From Fibrobacterota bacterium (lineage in GTDB: Bacteria; Fibrobacterota; Chitinivibrionia; Chitinivibrionales; Chitinispirillaceae), in assembly GCA_023412475.1 (NCBI GenBank), contig JAEYNR010000008.1, positions 1 through 64,000 on the forward strand: 64,000 nt of DNA, in the 5' to 3' direction. The translations under genes were made by a program, and so were the position numbers. The stretch's first letter is position 1; every line of letters begins with the position of its first letter. The notes under the pieces were generated by a model that ran no database searches, was not told where the DNA came from, and saw only the letters and a program-made list of their open reading frames with translations. Shown in pieces: positions 25,914-36,001 of this stretch.

Positions 25914-28900
25914 TTCACAGTTACAATTTCTGACTCAATCCGTGCATAATAATCAGGAGAATACATTGGCTCTACAGTAACAGGGGGAAGCCGGAAAGTC
26001 CCGGCAAAAGTAGCATTGCATTTGATAATAATATTTGTTTCCGTACTGCTGTCCAGATCAAAAAACCAGTTTACACGATCATCCCGGATGTCCATATATT
26101 TTCCATTAGATACACTGATATTTGATACCCATGAAGGTAGAGTTCCCTCTTCCATACGGGGATTAATAATCTCCCATCCGGATGGAAAAACACTGGACAA
26201 GGCAAGTTCCTTAAGCGGCCCACTTGCGGTGCTTCTGATCCGGTATCTGACCCAGAACTGATCACCCTGTGATATACTTTCTAATTGGGTTAAGTTTCCC
26301 TGAATATCATAGAAATTACGGGTCAGTTCAAGTCCCTTCTGCCCGGTTTTTATCATATCTTCCAGAGGAATCCCCTCTTCGAATATGCTGACGTATAATG
26401 GATCCGGTTTATCGGTTTTTATTCTTATGGGTTTGTTAAAATAATCGCTTATGTCCATAGAGATCTGATAACCTTTGAGCTCATAGCTTCTGGTTTTGCC
26501 ATCCTGAAATTCCATGGAGAAGGTCCGTGTGCTTCCAGTCAGGTTTCTATCGCCATATATTTCGCATATTGCAATGAGAGCAAACGCATTTTCCTGTGTG
26601 GAATACCATCCTTGCGGTTTGAATTCATTTGCTATCGAACGCATCAGTTTCATTGCATCTGTCTTATCACCCATTATTTGTGAAATATAAGCAATCAGGC
26701 ACTTATCCCGAAGAGTTGAGCCATAAGAGCCAGCAGACTCCCGATAGGAGCTTATCTCTGTTATCATATGCTTATTGACTTTCTCTGCAGCATCCTTCTG
26801 ACCAGCCAAAAAATAAGCACCAGCCAGTAATTTTCTGGAAAGTGGATCCAGATCATTGAGGTGATTCTCTCTTACCAGATTCATTGCACCGACATTTGGC
26901 TTTCCATCAAGAGAAAGCAGAAAGAGTGTGTAGGTCTGGTAACGGAAATTTTTAACATTAATTTTCTTAGCATTGCTCTGAGCGTAATTTAACCAATGAT
27001 TAATCAGATTATCCGGTACATGGTATCCGGCCTTGCGCGCTTCGATGAGAAAATGTCCTGCATAATCAGAGCCCCAGTCCGATAGTTCACTCTTATGATT
27101 CTGAGAGGAGGGCCAATAAGAAAAGCCGCCATCAATACAGAAATTCTGAAGACGGTTGATACCAGCATTTACATTATCAGTTACACTCAAATTCTGATAA
27201 TCCTTCAGATCAACAAGCTTGCCTAAATACAATTGTGGAAAAACACCGGATATAATCTGCTCAATACATCCATAGGGATACTGGATCAGATCTTTGAGCC
27301 GCTTATTTATTTGTATGTCAGGGAAACGGGAGATAGCGATTCTTGCCCTGCTGGTTCCCTCAATACCGATCTGCCCAGGTGTGACCGCAAGACCATTATC
27401 AGATGAGACTGTTGTGTCAGTAACTCTGATGTAATAGGGGTTTGCAGCAGTAACAGGCAGTGCAGTAGTATCTGAGGTACGATACTTTCCTGATACTGCA
27501 TCGACAATCAAAGTTGCTTTGCCAATTGACTTTCCAACATTTATCAGAAAACGGACATCCTTCTCTCCCGGATTTTCAAATGTTATCAGGGTATCTTTAG
27601 ATCCGTTAATGTTTAGATTACCGGCCACTCTAATTCCTACATTTACATCTTTTACATTTTTACTGGTAGAAAATATTGATACCGGTAAAGAAAAGAGATC
27701 CCCCGGTCTGGCGACTCTGGGAACAGTTGTCAGAATCATCAGTTCCTGACGCACCGGAATGGTTTTCTCAACTGACACATAGCTGTTCTGTGCACATCCT
27801 AATACCATAATTCTGACAGAACCTGCATAATTAGGCATATTAAATGACAAAACAGAGCTGCTTCCAGGCTTTATCGGGACAGGTCCGCTAAAAAGTACAA
27901 CCGGTTTAAATCTCTGCAAGCGTGATTCACCAGCCCTCAGACTTCTTTCCAGGCCCAGATCTCCACCAATTGAGAACTTCTTATCCATACTTGGCATCAG
28001 TGAAGATAGGATCTCTTCAAAATTATCTCTTGAAACTACTGCCAGTCGTCTCTTGTGAAAAAAGTGATCCCATACATCGGGAGTCTGAAAACCGGTCAGA
28101 TCCAGTAAACCTTCATCAACAACCGCAACAGTAAAAGTCCCTTCCCGAGAATCTGCAGAAGTTATTTTGATCTCAAATTTTTTGTTTGCCTTAATCTCCT
28201 CGGGTGCTTCTAAAGAGAGCTTCATTCTTGTACCTTTATCTTCCACCGTAAAAGGTTTAAGACCATAGATGCGCAATGGAAGATCATTGCTGTTTCTGTT
28301 TACCGGCTGGATAAGGCTGACGGATGCGTAGCAGTTGGGAACATATTCTTTCGTTATATCAAGGGAGAAAATGGTTCTGCCTTGTTTCACTTTTTTGACT
28401 TCCTGATGCAGAATGCGCAATCCCTGTTCTACTGTAAAAATAGCCAGCCCTTCCTTGGGAGTTTCGAAAGAGAATTCTGCCTTGTCACCTGTGTAATAGA
28501 TATTTTTATCGGCTTTTACGGGCAGCAGAGGTTGCCTGGCATTTTCGGGGATCTGTTCTTCACCCCATGAAGATGCCCAGAAAAAAAGACCCGCGCTATG
28601 TCCGCTCTGCTCATCAATCACTTCAATGAAATGCTGACCGGCATCATCTATGTCAAGTCTCTGAAGAGTCGGTTTATCAGCACTAATTAACTCAAATTCC
28701 TCTATCTTATAGGTGTTTTCTGAAGTACGAAAATCTTTTCTGTCATGGTTATCGTAATCATACCACCAATATTGTTTATTCAGGTACCAGCGGACTTTCA
28801 GTTTACGACCAGCAACCAGTTGTCCCCTAATATCACTAAGCACAATCGGCAGATTATAGCTCTGACCTGTAGCGGCACTTCCATAATAAAAGACATTTTT

Positions 28901-31414
28901 TATTCCAACAAAAGAGGTATAAGGAATAACCACAACATTCTTGCTCTGACTGGTAAAGTCACCTCCTTTTTCATAGACTCTTACCTGATAACGGGCATTT
29001 AACAGTTCAGGAATTTTTTGAACTCCTTCTATGCGATGATTTATCTGCAGTTTTCCTTCTGTGTCCAGTACACTATCACTTATCTGCTGTGTTCTTCCGG
29101 TGAAATACCGCAAAGAATTACCGAAACTATAGTCACTCAATACAGGAATGTTAAGGGGCAATGATGAATAATCTGCAGTGATAACAGTCCTCAATCCTGC
29201 TGCAGGAGTACCAAAAAGATACTTGGATTCAATGTTGCCTTTAACATTTCCTTTCGAATCCATTATAGTATCAGCGATCCCCACATTTACTTTAAGGCGA
29301 TTGGGCTTAACAGTTTCTATCTTGAGCACTTTTGTAAAACTGTTATCCGCAGTTTTCAATTCAGCAACATAATTTCCAGTAGGATCCTTAATGTCTGAAG
29401 GAATTGAAAAGTGAATGTGCCCGTTTTTACCACAGCTCTTTTTTTCTTCAAAAACGATCTGACCAAGAGGATTTTTTACTTTCAGATTAGCCATCTGATT
29501 CTCTGGAGGAATTTTTCTTTCAGAGCGAATTATTGCAGAAAAGTGCACTGTATCACCAGGTCTGTGTACTCCCCGATCTGTATACATGAAAACATCGGTT
29601 CCTGATTTACCATCATCCATACCTGCTATGTCGTATGAAGAAAGCTCCCATGCAGAATGATCCAGACGCATTATTGCCATGCTCCCTTTATCTTCTCCCC
29701 TTATATAGTGTCCATCTGTGACACTAAACAGAACATGCCCGGAATTATCGGTTGTTGCCCTTTCCAGAATCTGATTCTGATATGAAAATAAGGCGAGTCG
29801 CAGACCGGGGACCACTTGAGCTTTAAGAGTATTTACCGCATAAACATGTATTCCATCCTTTACAGTTTTTAATGTAAGGGCGATATCAGAGGCAATCAGC
29901 AGTTTCGATATGGTACCATGGCGATAATAATAACCTTCCTGGCATGGATTGCTATAATAATTATCATCTTCATAATAGAGTTGGTCGCCGGTAAAGTCGT
30001 TGCGGTCATTGATGCATCTGCCGCAAAGGTCAGTTTTATTATATCGGCAGCTAACGATAAAGGCACTGTTTTTTTTACCGGAGAATACCTCCGAAAGATC
30101 GAACTCTGTAGTGATCCATTTGTTTTTATTATCTGTGATTTTAAGCTTTTTATTGTAGATCTCTTTGCCTGCACGTTCCAGATCGCCATAGTATCGGGGC
30201 GAGAAATAATCGTATCTGTTTTGATATGGGGTATTTTTTTCATCATACAAAATGTTGCTTTGAAGGAAGAATCCCAGATTGTTTTCGTAAATTTCTGTAA
30301 CACTTACATTTATTTTACTGATGTTTACTGATTTAAGCTGAATCTTTAACTGATTATCTGAAGGCAGATAGATCCCTTTTGAAAGCCACCTGATTTCTGG
30401 CTTAAGATTACTGAAAGAAAGAGATGCATCGTAATCATCTGTCAGTGCAATACCAAGCGCCCCGGGCAGCCCTTTGGAAAGGCGAATTCTGTATTGGTTC
30501 CCAGAAATAAAGGAAGCCTGCACCTTGAGAATTCTGTCATCAGTTGAAACAGTGTAATCGATGGAAGGATCGATGGAAACATATCCGGAAAGATCCAAGC
30601 CTTTTTTTAGTGGATCAGAAAAACGAAACCCATAGACACGCTGATTTCCCTGCACCTCTCCCATATCCGAATGTGAAATCACCCTGAAAGCCGAAGCTTC
30701 CGGAAGTATAATCTCTTTGTGCCACTCTTTCTTTTCTGCTTTATAAGAACCCGGCAAAGTAAATGTAAATCTCACAGGATCAGGGCCACGTTTGAGCGGA
30801 CCAACAGACAAATCTGCTATACGCTGATCATCGGTTCGCTGAGAAACAGTCACATCCAGACGCTTTTTATTTCCTTTACATAATAAATCTTTCTTTAATC
30901 TGGAAAGATCAAATGGCTGAGCAAAAGTAAGATTCGCTTTCAACCTTACCATATTCTTACCTGTATCCGGAACAAAATCTGTATTGAAATAGAGCACTTC
31001 CTGTCCTGCAGTCTTAAAGGTGAACTCATAATCATTAATATTGCATTGTTCTCCAAATGCAGTTTTGCCCTTGAACAACCCTTTATAGGCAATTCCAGGT
31101 TTGAGATGTTCTGAAGGAGTAAACCGGATAAGAGTTTGAGAAAGCCATTTTGCCTCACCTTCAACAGGTGGCTGGAAGGTAAATGGGGACTGATCCAGAA
31201 CGGTTCCACAAAGATGTGGTGGAATTACTTCGGTATTAAAGTTCAGATCCAGTGGAGAACTAATCGATATTATCTGCGGCACCTGAGATACAACAATTTT
31301 ATCAAGATCAATAAAGTCGCCGCTTAGGTTGGATCTGCCACTATTTTTTTGTTCATCTTTAGTACTACAGGAAAGCAGTGTTAATAAAAGCATTAAACAG
31401 GCTTTTTTCGCCAT
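25910..31414 (-). CDS. Bacterial alpha-2-macroglobulin lipoprotein (YfhM-like)
   Basis: A periplasmic protease-trapping protein. ATG at 31414 is preferred over the TTG at 31432, because GGAGAGG then sits nine bases upstream. The 1834-residue product has a signal peptide with lipobox LLSC (Cys at about residue 16). The N-terminal MG1-type Big_5-like domain (SSPLDLNFNTEV) is followed by macroglobulin domains, including the A2M_N segment VFMYTDRGVHRPGDTVHFSA. The thioester motif CIEQ lies in YPYGCIEQI with the cysteine near residue 1383, so the covalent trap appears intact. An alpha-alpha toroid thioester domain and a receptor-binding-like C-terminus follow. It is coupled to pbpC. The identification is firm. 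Confidence 0.94.
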   Translation of the reverse strand: MAKKACLMLLLTLLSCSTKDEQKNSGRSNLSGDFIDLDKIVVSQVPQIISISSPLDLNFNTEVIPPHLCGTVLDQSPFTFQPPVEGEAKWLSQTLIRFTPSEHLKPGIAYKGLFKGKTAFGEQCNINDYEFTFKTAGQEVLYFNTDFVPDTGKNMVRLKANLTFAQPFDLSRLKKDLLCKGNKKRLDVTVSQRTDDQRIADLSVGPLKRGPDPVRFTFTLPGSYKAEKKEWHKEIILPEASAFRVISHSDMGEVQGNQRVYGFRFSDPLKKGLDLSGYVSIDPSIDYTVSTDDRILKVQASFISGNQYRIRLSKGLPGALGIALTDDYDASLSFSNLKPEIRWLSKGIYLPSDNQLKIQLKSVNISKINVSVTEIYENNLGFFLQSNILYDEKNTPYQNRYDYFSPRYYGDLERAGKEIYNKKLKITDNKNKWITTEFDLSEVFSGKKNSAFIVSCRYNKTDLCGRCINDRNDFTGDQLYYEDDNYYSNPCQEGYYYRHGTISKLLIASDIALTLKTVKDGIHVYAVNTLKAQVVPGLRLALFSYQNQILERATTDNSGHVLFSVTDGHYIRGEDKGSMAIMRLDHSAWELSSYDIAGMDDGKSGTDVFMYTDRGVHRPGDTVHFSAIIRSERKIPPENQMANLKVKNPLGQIVFEEKKSCGKNGHIHFSIPSDIKDPTGNYVAELKTADNSFTKVLKIETVKPNRLKVNVGIADTIMDSKGNVKGNIESKYLFGTPAAGLRTVITADYSSLPLNIPVLSDYSFGNSLRYFTGRTQQISDSVLDTEGKLQINHRIEGVQKIPELLNARYQVRVYEKGGDFTSQSKNVVVIPYTSFVGIKNVFYYGSAATGQSYNLPIVLSDIRGQLVAGRKLKVRWYLNKQYWWYDYDNHDRKDFRTSENTYKIEEFELISADKPTLQRLDIDDAGQHFIEVIDEQSGHSAGLFFWASSWGEEQIPENARQPLLPVKADKNIYYTGDKAEFSFETPKEGLAIFTVEQGLRILHQEVKKVKQGRTIFSLDITKEYVPNCYASVSLIQPVNRNSNDLPLRIYGLKPFTVEDKGTRMKLSLEAPEEIKANKKFEIKITSADSREGTFTVAVVDEGLLDLTGFQTPDVWDHFFHKRRLAVVSRDNFEEILSSLMPSMDKKFSIGGDLGLERSLRAGESRLQRFKPVVLFSGPVPIKPGSSSVLSFNMPNYAGSVRIMVLGCAQNSYVSVEKTIPVRQELMILTTVPRVARPGDLFSLPVSIFSTSKNVKDVNVGIRVAGNLNINGSKDTLITFENPGEKDVRFLINVGKSIGKATLIVDAVSGKYRTSDTTALPVTAANPYYIRVTDTTVSSDNGLAVTPGQIGIEGTSRARIAISRFPDIQINKRLKDLIQYPYGCIEQIISGVFPQLYLGKLVDLKDYQNLSVTDNVNAGINRLQNFCIDGGFSYWPSSQNHKSELSDWGSDYAGHFLIEARKAGYHVPDNLINHWLNYAQSNAKKINVKNFRYQTYTLFLLSLDGKPNVGAMNLVRENHLNDLDPLSRKLLAGAYFLAGQKDAAEKVNKHMITEISSYRESAGSYGSTLRDKCLIAYISQIMGDKTDAMKLMRSIANEFKPQGWYSTQENAFALIAICEIYGDRNLTGSTRTFSMEFQDGKTRSYELKGYQISMDISDYFNKPIRIKTDKPDPLYVSIFEEGIPLEDMIKTGQKGLELTRNFYDIQGNLTQLESISQGDQFWVRYRIRSTASGPLKELALSSVFPSGWEIINPRMEEGTLPSWVSNISVSNGKYMDIRDDRVNWFFDLDSSTETNIIIKCNATFAGTFRLPPVTVEPMYSPDYYARIESEIVTVK

Positions 31415-31672
31415 TGTAAAATACCTCTCCAAATGAATATTTCAAAAACGGTTCTTTTTAATTTCAGGAAAAGCCCCGAAATGAGCTAAAGAGGAAAATA
31501 ATTACTTACATAACCGGCGATTAAGATGGAAGATAATTTGCCGGTGCCAAAGACAATCGCTAAGTCTCGACAAACTTGGGAGTTAAATCGGATTTAAGCT
31601 TATACTTCTGTAAAGCTCATCGTGTCGGGAAAAATTTGCACCCCTTTTTTCTATTCTGCAGGAATCGCTTTT

Positions 31673-32641
31673 TTACCCGGTGATCTCCCGGACAAATTGA
31701 AGAGAACGTGACTCATGCCAATACTCTCGGCTGCTGTTGAAGGAAACAAATCCCATGTGCCCGCCGCCCGAGGTTACTTCAAGGTAAATCGATTGGTTTC
31801 TGCGTGCTATATCATAGGGAAAGCAATCACTGGTCAAAAAAGGATCATCAGCAGCGCTTATCATTAATGCCGGGGATTTAACATTTTCTAAATATTGAAG
31901 ACAACCGTTTTTTCTGTAGTAATCCTCGGCATCACTGAATCCATGAAACGGTGCAGTATAGCGGTCATCAAATTCCTTGAATGTTTTTATTCTCCTGAAT
32001 CCATCCAAATTTATCTTGTCTGAAAAGTGTTGCTGCTTTTGCTCCATTTTTTTAAGCAGCATTTTCAAGAAACGTATGCGGTAAAAATCTGAAGCTCTGG
32101 AATCCATCTTTACTGCACATGAAAAGAGTTCACAGGGACTGGAGATGGCCACTGAGCACAACAACTTTTCCGGAACCACATATCGGCCTTCGCCAAGATA
32201 TTTTAAAATCTGGTTAGCACCCAGACTGAATCCGACAACCACAATTCCCTGGTATCCCCTGTTTAACGTATGCCTTATCACCAAATCAAGATCATCAGTT
32301 TCTCCATGATGGTAAAATCGGAGTTGGCGGTTTGGTTCACCGCTGCAGCCCCGCAGATTCATTGAAACGGTGTCCCACCACCTGTTTCTGAATGCCTTTA
32401 CCATTCCCAGCATATATGAACGATAGCTGTGGCCTTCCAGACCATGAATCAATATTGCACAGCGGGAATTGCCATTTGCACACCAGTCCAGATCAAGAAA
32501 ATCTTTATCTGGAGTATCTATTCTTTCACGGCTGTAATTAACTCCCTTTACTCTCCTGAATACCTGGGGAAATACAGTAAGCAGGTGAGGGTTTTTTAAT
32601 CCCAGGGGAGCTTTGTATGAGGAGTTTTCGATGACGGGCAT
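31673..32641 (-). CDS. YheT-family alpha/beta hydrolase
   Basis: A cytoplasmic hydrolase of 322 residues. The YheT/UPF0017 opening APLGLKNPHLLTVFP is followed by the oxyanion segment LIHGLEGHSYRSYM and the RGCSGEPNR loop typical of this family. The nucleophile elbow GFSLGAN places Ser139. The acid is Asp265 or 266 in SAADDPFL, and the histidine is His295 in GGGHMGF, so the triad is complete. Relatives act on medium-chain esters, but the physiological substrate is unclear. The ribosome site is weak. It is a lone gene divergent from the DUF218 gene. Confidence 0.9.
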   Translation of the reverse strand: MPVIENSSYKAPLGLKNPHLLTVFPQVFRRVKGVNYSRERIDTPDKDFLDLDWCANGNSRCAILIHGLEGHSYRSYMLGMVKAFRNRWWDTVSMNLRGCSGEPNRQLRFYHHGETDDLDLVIRHTLNRGYQGIVVVGFSLGANQILKYLGEGRYVVPEKLLCSVAISSPCELFSCAVKMDSRASDFYRIRFLKMLLKKMEQKQQHFSDKINLDGFRRIKTFKEFDDRYTAPFHGFSDAEDYYRKNGCLQYLENVKSPALMISAADDPFLTSDCFPYDIARRNQSIYLEVTSGGGHMGFVSFNSSREYWHESRSLQFVREITG

Positions 32642-33008
32642 TTTTTAATTTTTCCGGTTATATTGTTGGGTCAAAGCAAATTTTACTGCATCACACCTGC
32701 AAAAAATAAAGCTCTGCTTCAGAAATAACCAAAATAATAGTGAAAAAAGTTGTGGCTGCTCGCCTTTTCCCCAGAGATAACTTTGTACATGTCAATAAAT
32801 TACCTCTGGGGTGTCTTCCAAAACAACTCAAGTTGCATCAAACTACCTAAATTGAACCTAATTTGGACTATTTTTTGGCGTGAATCGCCTAGAGCCCCTT
32901 AGGTTAGCGGCCGAAGAAACCGTCCCGCTTCAGCTAAAACTATGCTCTCAGAGAAGGCAGTAGGTATTTTAGTAATCCTGTAGTAAATTAAACCAGAGTA
33001 ATTTTTTC
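32642..33008. other. Divergent intergenic region with a long-loop hairpin
   Basis: No gene. A perfect eight-base inverted repeat CCCCAGAG / CTCTGGGG (32769-32776 and 32804-32811) extends by three further pairs (TAA/TTA) across one mismatch. It lies between the divergent YheT and DUF218 genes and could be a regulatory element. Confidence 0.35.
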
Positions 33009-33617
33009 ATGAAAAAGTTAAAATTTTCCAATTCTTCTGCCATAATAATGGCTTTCAGTTTCCTTTTTTTAGTTCTGTGTCTTTTCCTGCTTTTAAATAT
33101 GGGACGATGGCTGGTTATCTACGATCCTATACCTGAAAACCTTGACCTTATCGTAACTTTTGCCGGAGAAAACGAGCGGGTGGCCTATTCCAGAGAATTA
33201 TCAATGCAATATCCCCAATCCTTCTGGATACTAAGCGACTATAAAAACGGCTATTCCCGATTACTGCGCAAATCCAGTTTCAACATGTCCAGAGTCCATA
33301 TTGTGGATACCTGCCAGAACACCGTTTCCGAAATTGATGCAGTGGACAAATGGATCAAAGGTAATCAGCAGAAATTCACTAATAAATCCAAGATTTCCAT
33401 TGGCCTGATCTCCAGCCCCTATCATATGCGCAGAATTCAGCTCATAGCAAAAAAACAGTTTAAAAAAGATGATTTTCGTTTCTATTACCTGCCAGTCCCA
33501 CTGGAGAGGTACAAGTGGACCAATAAAATGCTTAAGTATTGGTGGCGAACAGGGGCTGTTTCCAGAGTAGTTATCTCAGAGTTTCAGAAAATTATCTACT
33601 TTATACTTGCATACTGA
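33009..33617 (+). CDS. DUF218 (ElyC/SanA/YdcF-type) membrane protein
   Basis: The 202-residue product has one N-terminal membrane helix (about 10-33) and a DUF218 domain. Landmarks are LDLIVTFAGENERVAYSREL, then CQNTVSEIDAV (equivalent to the family N-T-x-E-E motif) and ISSPYHMRRIQLIAKKQF, matching T-S-x-Y-H-x-x-R. Relatives such as ElyC and SanA affect envelope biogenesis and vancomycin barrier function, but the chemistry is not defined. The domain lies on the periplasmic side if topology follows SanA. No operon partners; the ribosome site before ATG 33009 is poor. Confidence 0.7.
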   Translation: MKKLKFSNSSAIIMAFSFLFLVLCLFLLLNMGRWLVIYDPIPENLDLIVTFAGENERVAYSRELSMQYPQSFWILSDYKNGYSRLLRKSSFNMSRVHIVDTCQNTVSEIDAVDKWIKGNQQKFTNKSKISIGLISSPYHMRRIQLIAKKQFKKDDFRFYYLPVPLERYKWTNKMLKYWWRTGAVSRVVISEFQKIIYFILAY

Positions 33618-33699
33618 CTTGAAGTGGACACCGAATCGACTCGTCAGTTCTTATTACCAGGAGGAATTTTTCCGATTAGTTCTGATTAGGATATGAGAT

Positions 33700-33715
33700 G
33701 GGTTCAGGGGGTTCA
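33700..33715. repeat. GGGTTCA repeat pair upstream of the Cache gene
   Basis: Two copies of GGGTTCA nine bases apart. A related triple copy lies at 34424-34447 on the other side of the Cache-domain gene. Confidence 0.35.
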
Positions 33716-33884
33716 AAGATAGTGGTGGTCTGATCATAATAGTAGGGCGTTGTTCTACGATAAAGTAGCCCATCCCTAAAGGCTGAATAAGGCAAATGTC
33801 ACCATTATATTTTTGCCATCAACAGTGCGACGTTTTTGAAAGGCATTTTTTCGGCCAGAAATCACTAAACAGTTATCTGTTGAG

Positions 33885-34334
33885 TTACTTATGAACACCG
33901 CAGCAAAGCACCAGATCTTGTGATTGATGCACATATGCAGCTATAAATTCTATTCCCCTTTTTTCCGGGTTTCTATATTTATAATCGACCCAGCCTGAAC
34001 CTTTTTTTCTTGCAATTACTATCATCTCTTTTCTGAACATTTTGCCTTCAATATCAGGAACATCGATCAGGTTGACACCAATAAGCTTGTGATTTTTGGG
34101 ATGAGCCAACATAGTTCCAGTGGTGTCATATGCAAAAACAAACAGGTCTCCCTTACAAAACCGTCCGTTTTTCTTTTTAAGCTCGCTCATACAGTTTTCT
34201 TTTCCATGGGCTGACATGAATTCTGCAGCTTTTTTCACCAGATCCACTGCTTTCTGTGCTTCAGAAGCATGTAAAGATGTTGTTGTTGAAACAAAAAGAA
34301 CCACAAAGAGCGAATTCAGAATCCTTCTGATCAT
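33885..34334 (-). CDS. Secreted single Cache-domain protein
   Basis: The 149-residue product has a signal peptide (IRRILNSLFVVLFVSTTTSLHA) and one sCache_2-type sensor domain: a long N-terminal helix (KAVDLVKKAAEFMSAHG), then DLFVFAYDTTGTMLAHPKNHKLIGVNLIDVPD, RKEMIVIARKKGSGWVDYKYRNP and a C-terminal IEFIAAYVHQSQDLVLCCG. No membrane or signalling domain is attached, so it is a free periplasmic ligand-binding protein, as in many stand-alone cache proteins. Two Cys residues near the end are adjacent. GGAGGA precedes ATG 34334. No neighbouring chemoreceptor or kinase is seen. Confidence 0.85.
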   Translation of the reverse strand: MIRRILNSLFVVLFVSTTTSLHASEAQKAVDLVKKAAEFMSAHGKENCMSELKKKNGRFCKGDLFVFAYDTTGTMLAHPKNHKLIGVNLIDVPDIEGKMFRKEMIVIARKKGSGWVDYKYRNPEKRGIEFIAAYVHQSQDLVLCCGVHK

Positions 34335-34423
34335 ATTCTCCTCCGCTGTTATTATAATTGGACTGTCAGCAATTAATTATATATTTACCAATAAACCATA
34401 ATCAACAACATAATTTTGCAGGG

Positions 34424-34447
34424 AGGGTTCAGGGGTTCAGAGGTTCA
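34424..34447. repeat. Three tandem RGGGTTCA octamers
   Basis: AGGGTTCA, GGGGTTCA and GAGGTTCA stand directly in tandem, immediately beyond the glgC terminator hairpin. Confidence 0.5.
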
Positions 34448-34488
34448 AAAAGCAGCAGCAGTATAAAACCGATATGCCACTGCTGCTG
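34446..34488 (-). terminator. Rho-independent terminator of glgC
   Basis: A perfect ten-base stem (CAGCAGCAGT / ACTGCTGCTG, 34479-34488 and 34453-34462) is followed on the minus strand by CTTTTTG, 26 bases past the glgC stop. Confidence 0.65.
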
Positions 34489-34513
34489 AAATACTGTTTT
34501 ACAAAAGAGAGGC

Positions 34514-35782
34514 TTATAAGATAAAACCAGAAGGAATATGGGTAGATTTGGGGACCACAATGATCCCGTCTCTGATAATTATTCCATCGTGCTCTCCATT
34601 AACGATTTTTTCTTTATTAATAAGCTGAACATTATCACCAATTCTGACATCCTTATCCAGAATTGCATTCTGAATTACACAGTTTTTCCCTATCCCCAAC
34701 CCATCGCCATCCCTGCGTTCTGTTTCAAAAAAATCAGAGCCCATAAAGATCACTCTGGAGAGCCTGCTTCCAGCCCTGATAACCGAGCGAAGGCCAATAA
34801 CACTGTCTGAAATAGATGCATCTTCGATCATGCTGCCCTCACACACAATTGAGGAGTTGATAATAGAACCAGTGATCTTGGCAGCAGGTAAAAAGCGGGC
34901 CCGGGTAAAGATCGGTTTGTTCTGATCATAGAAATTAAAGGGAGGCTCAGGAAGGGTCATATCAATGTGTGCATCAAAAAATGCCTTTGTTGTCCCAATA
35001 TCTTCCCAATACCCATCGAAAGGATAAGCAAAGACTCTAAAGTTTGAGATCGCTGCAGGGATAATCTGTTTACCAAAGTCGTTATAATCATATTTTTCCA
35101 ACAGCTCAAAAAGCACCTCTTTTTTAAAAATGTAGATTCCCATAGAACCCACATGAGTTTTCTCTCTGCTGGTGGTAGCGAATTCCTCTTTAATCCGAAG
35201 TTCTTCTGGAATACTAAATTCATCTACGATCATATCTTCAGTAGGTTTCTCAACAAAATCAGTGACTCTAAAATCCAGATCCATTTTCATGATCCCAAGC
35301 TCCCTGACCTTTGAGCGCTCTACGGGCACCACTGCAAGAGTAATATCAGCCCCTCTGGCAGTATGGAAATCGATAAATTTATCAAAATCCATCCTGTAGA
35401 GATGATCGCCGGAAAGTAAAAGAACATTATCTCCGGCTTTGGAAAAATTGACCATGTTTTTCCTAACCGCATCGGCAGTCCCCTGATACCATCCCTTACT
35501 GTCCACAGTTTGCGATGCAGCCAGAATGGAGACAAATCCCCCTGAGAATGTATCCATCCTGTAAGTTTGAAAGATATGGCGATGAAGCGATTCAGAGGCG
35601 AATTGAGTCAAGACCCAGATGTTGCGGATCTGATGATGCAGGCAATTGCTGATAGGAATATCTATTAGACGAAATTTTCCACCAATCGGTACTGCAGGCT
35701 TAGAACGAGCTTGTGTCAATGGATGTAATCTGGTTCCCTGACCACCAGCTAAAATTATCGAGGTAACACGAGATTTGGGCAT
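34514..35782 (-). CDS. glgC: Glucose-1-phosphate adenylyltransferase
   Basis: This enzyme makes ADP-glucose from ATP and glucose-1-phosphate, the committed step of bacterial glycogen synthesis. The 422-residue product has the nucleotidyltransferase signature AGGQGTRLHPLT (residues 12-23), KPAVPIGGKFRLIDIPISNC, WYQGTADAVRKN, SGDHLYRMD and the sugar-phosphate-binding FVEKP. The C-terminal left-handed beta-helix (about 300-422) is complete. AAGGAGA precedes ATG 35782. It is a single gene with its own terminator; malQ lies 2 kb away, supporting local glycogen metabolism. Confidence 0.96.
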   Translation of the reverse strand: MPKSRVTSIILAGGQGTRLHPLTQARSKPAVPIGGKFRLIDIPISNCLHHQIRNIWVLTQFASESLHRHIFQTYRMDTFSGGFVSILAASQTVDSKGWYQGTADAVRKNMVNFSKAGDNVLLLSGDHLYRMDFDKFIDFHTARGADITLAVVPVERSKVRELGIMKMDLDFRVTDFVEKPTEDMIVDEFSIPEELRIKEEFATTSREKTHVGSMGIYIFKKEVLFELLEKYDYNDFGKQIIPAAISNFRVFAYPFDGYWEDIGTTKAFFDAHIDMTLPEPPFNFYDQNKPIFTRARFLPAAKITGSIINSSIVCEGSMIEDASISDSVIGLRSVIRAGSRLSRVIFMGSDFFETERRDGDGLGIGKNCVIQNAILDKDVRIGDNVQLINKEKIVNGEHDGIIIRDGIIVVPKSTHIPSGFIL

Positions 35783-36001
35783 AGATTCTCCTTCAATAAA
35801 TAATGATGTGGTTGTTAAATATAGTAAGAAAATTCCATGGTGGAAAATTAATAATTTTTATGTTTGTTAATTATTTTTTCCACAAAAATATTGTAAACAG
35901 AGGATGACCAGCAGAATTGAATTTGTGGTATCTTAAGGCAATAAAATTTCTATTCCCCTGAAGAGAGGCAATTTTTCATATAAAAATTTAGAAATTGTTT
36001 T

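Noticed and set aside
29896..30331. Long open frames on both strands inside the macroglobulin gene
   Set aside because: Shadow frames of a well-supported 1834-residue gene.
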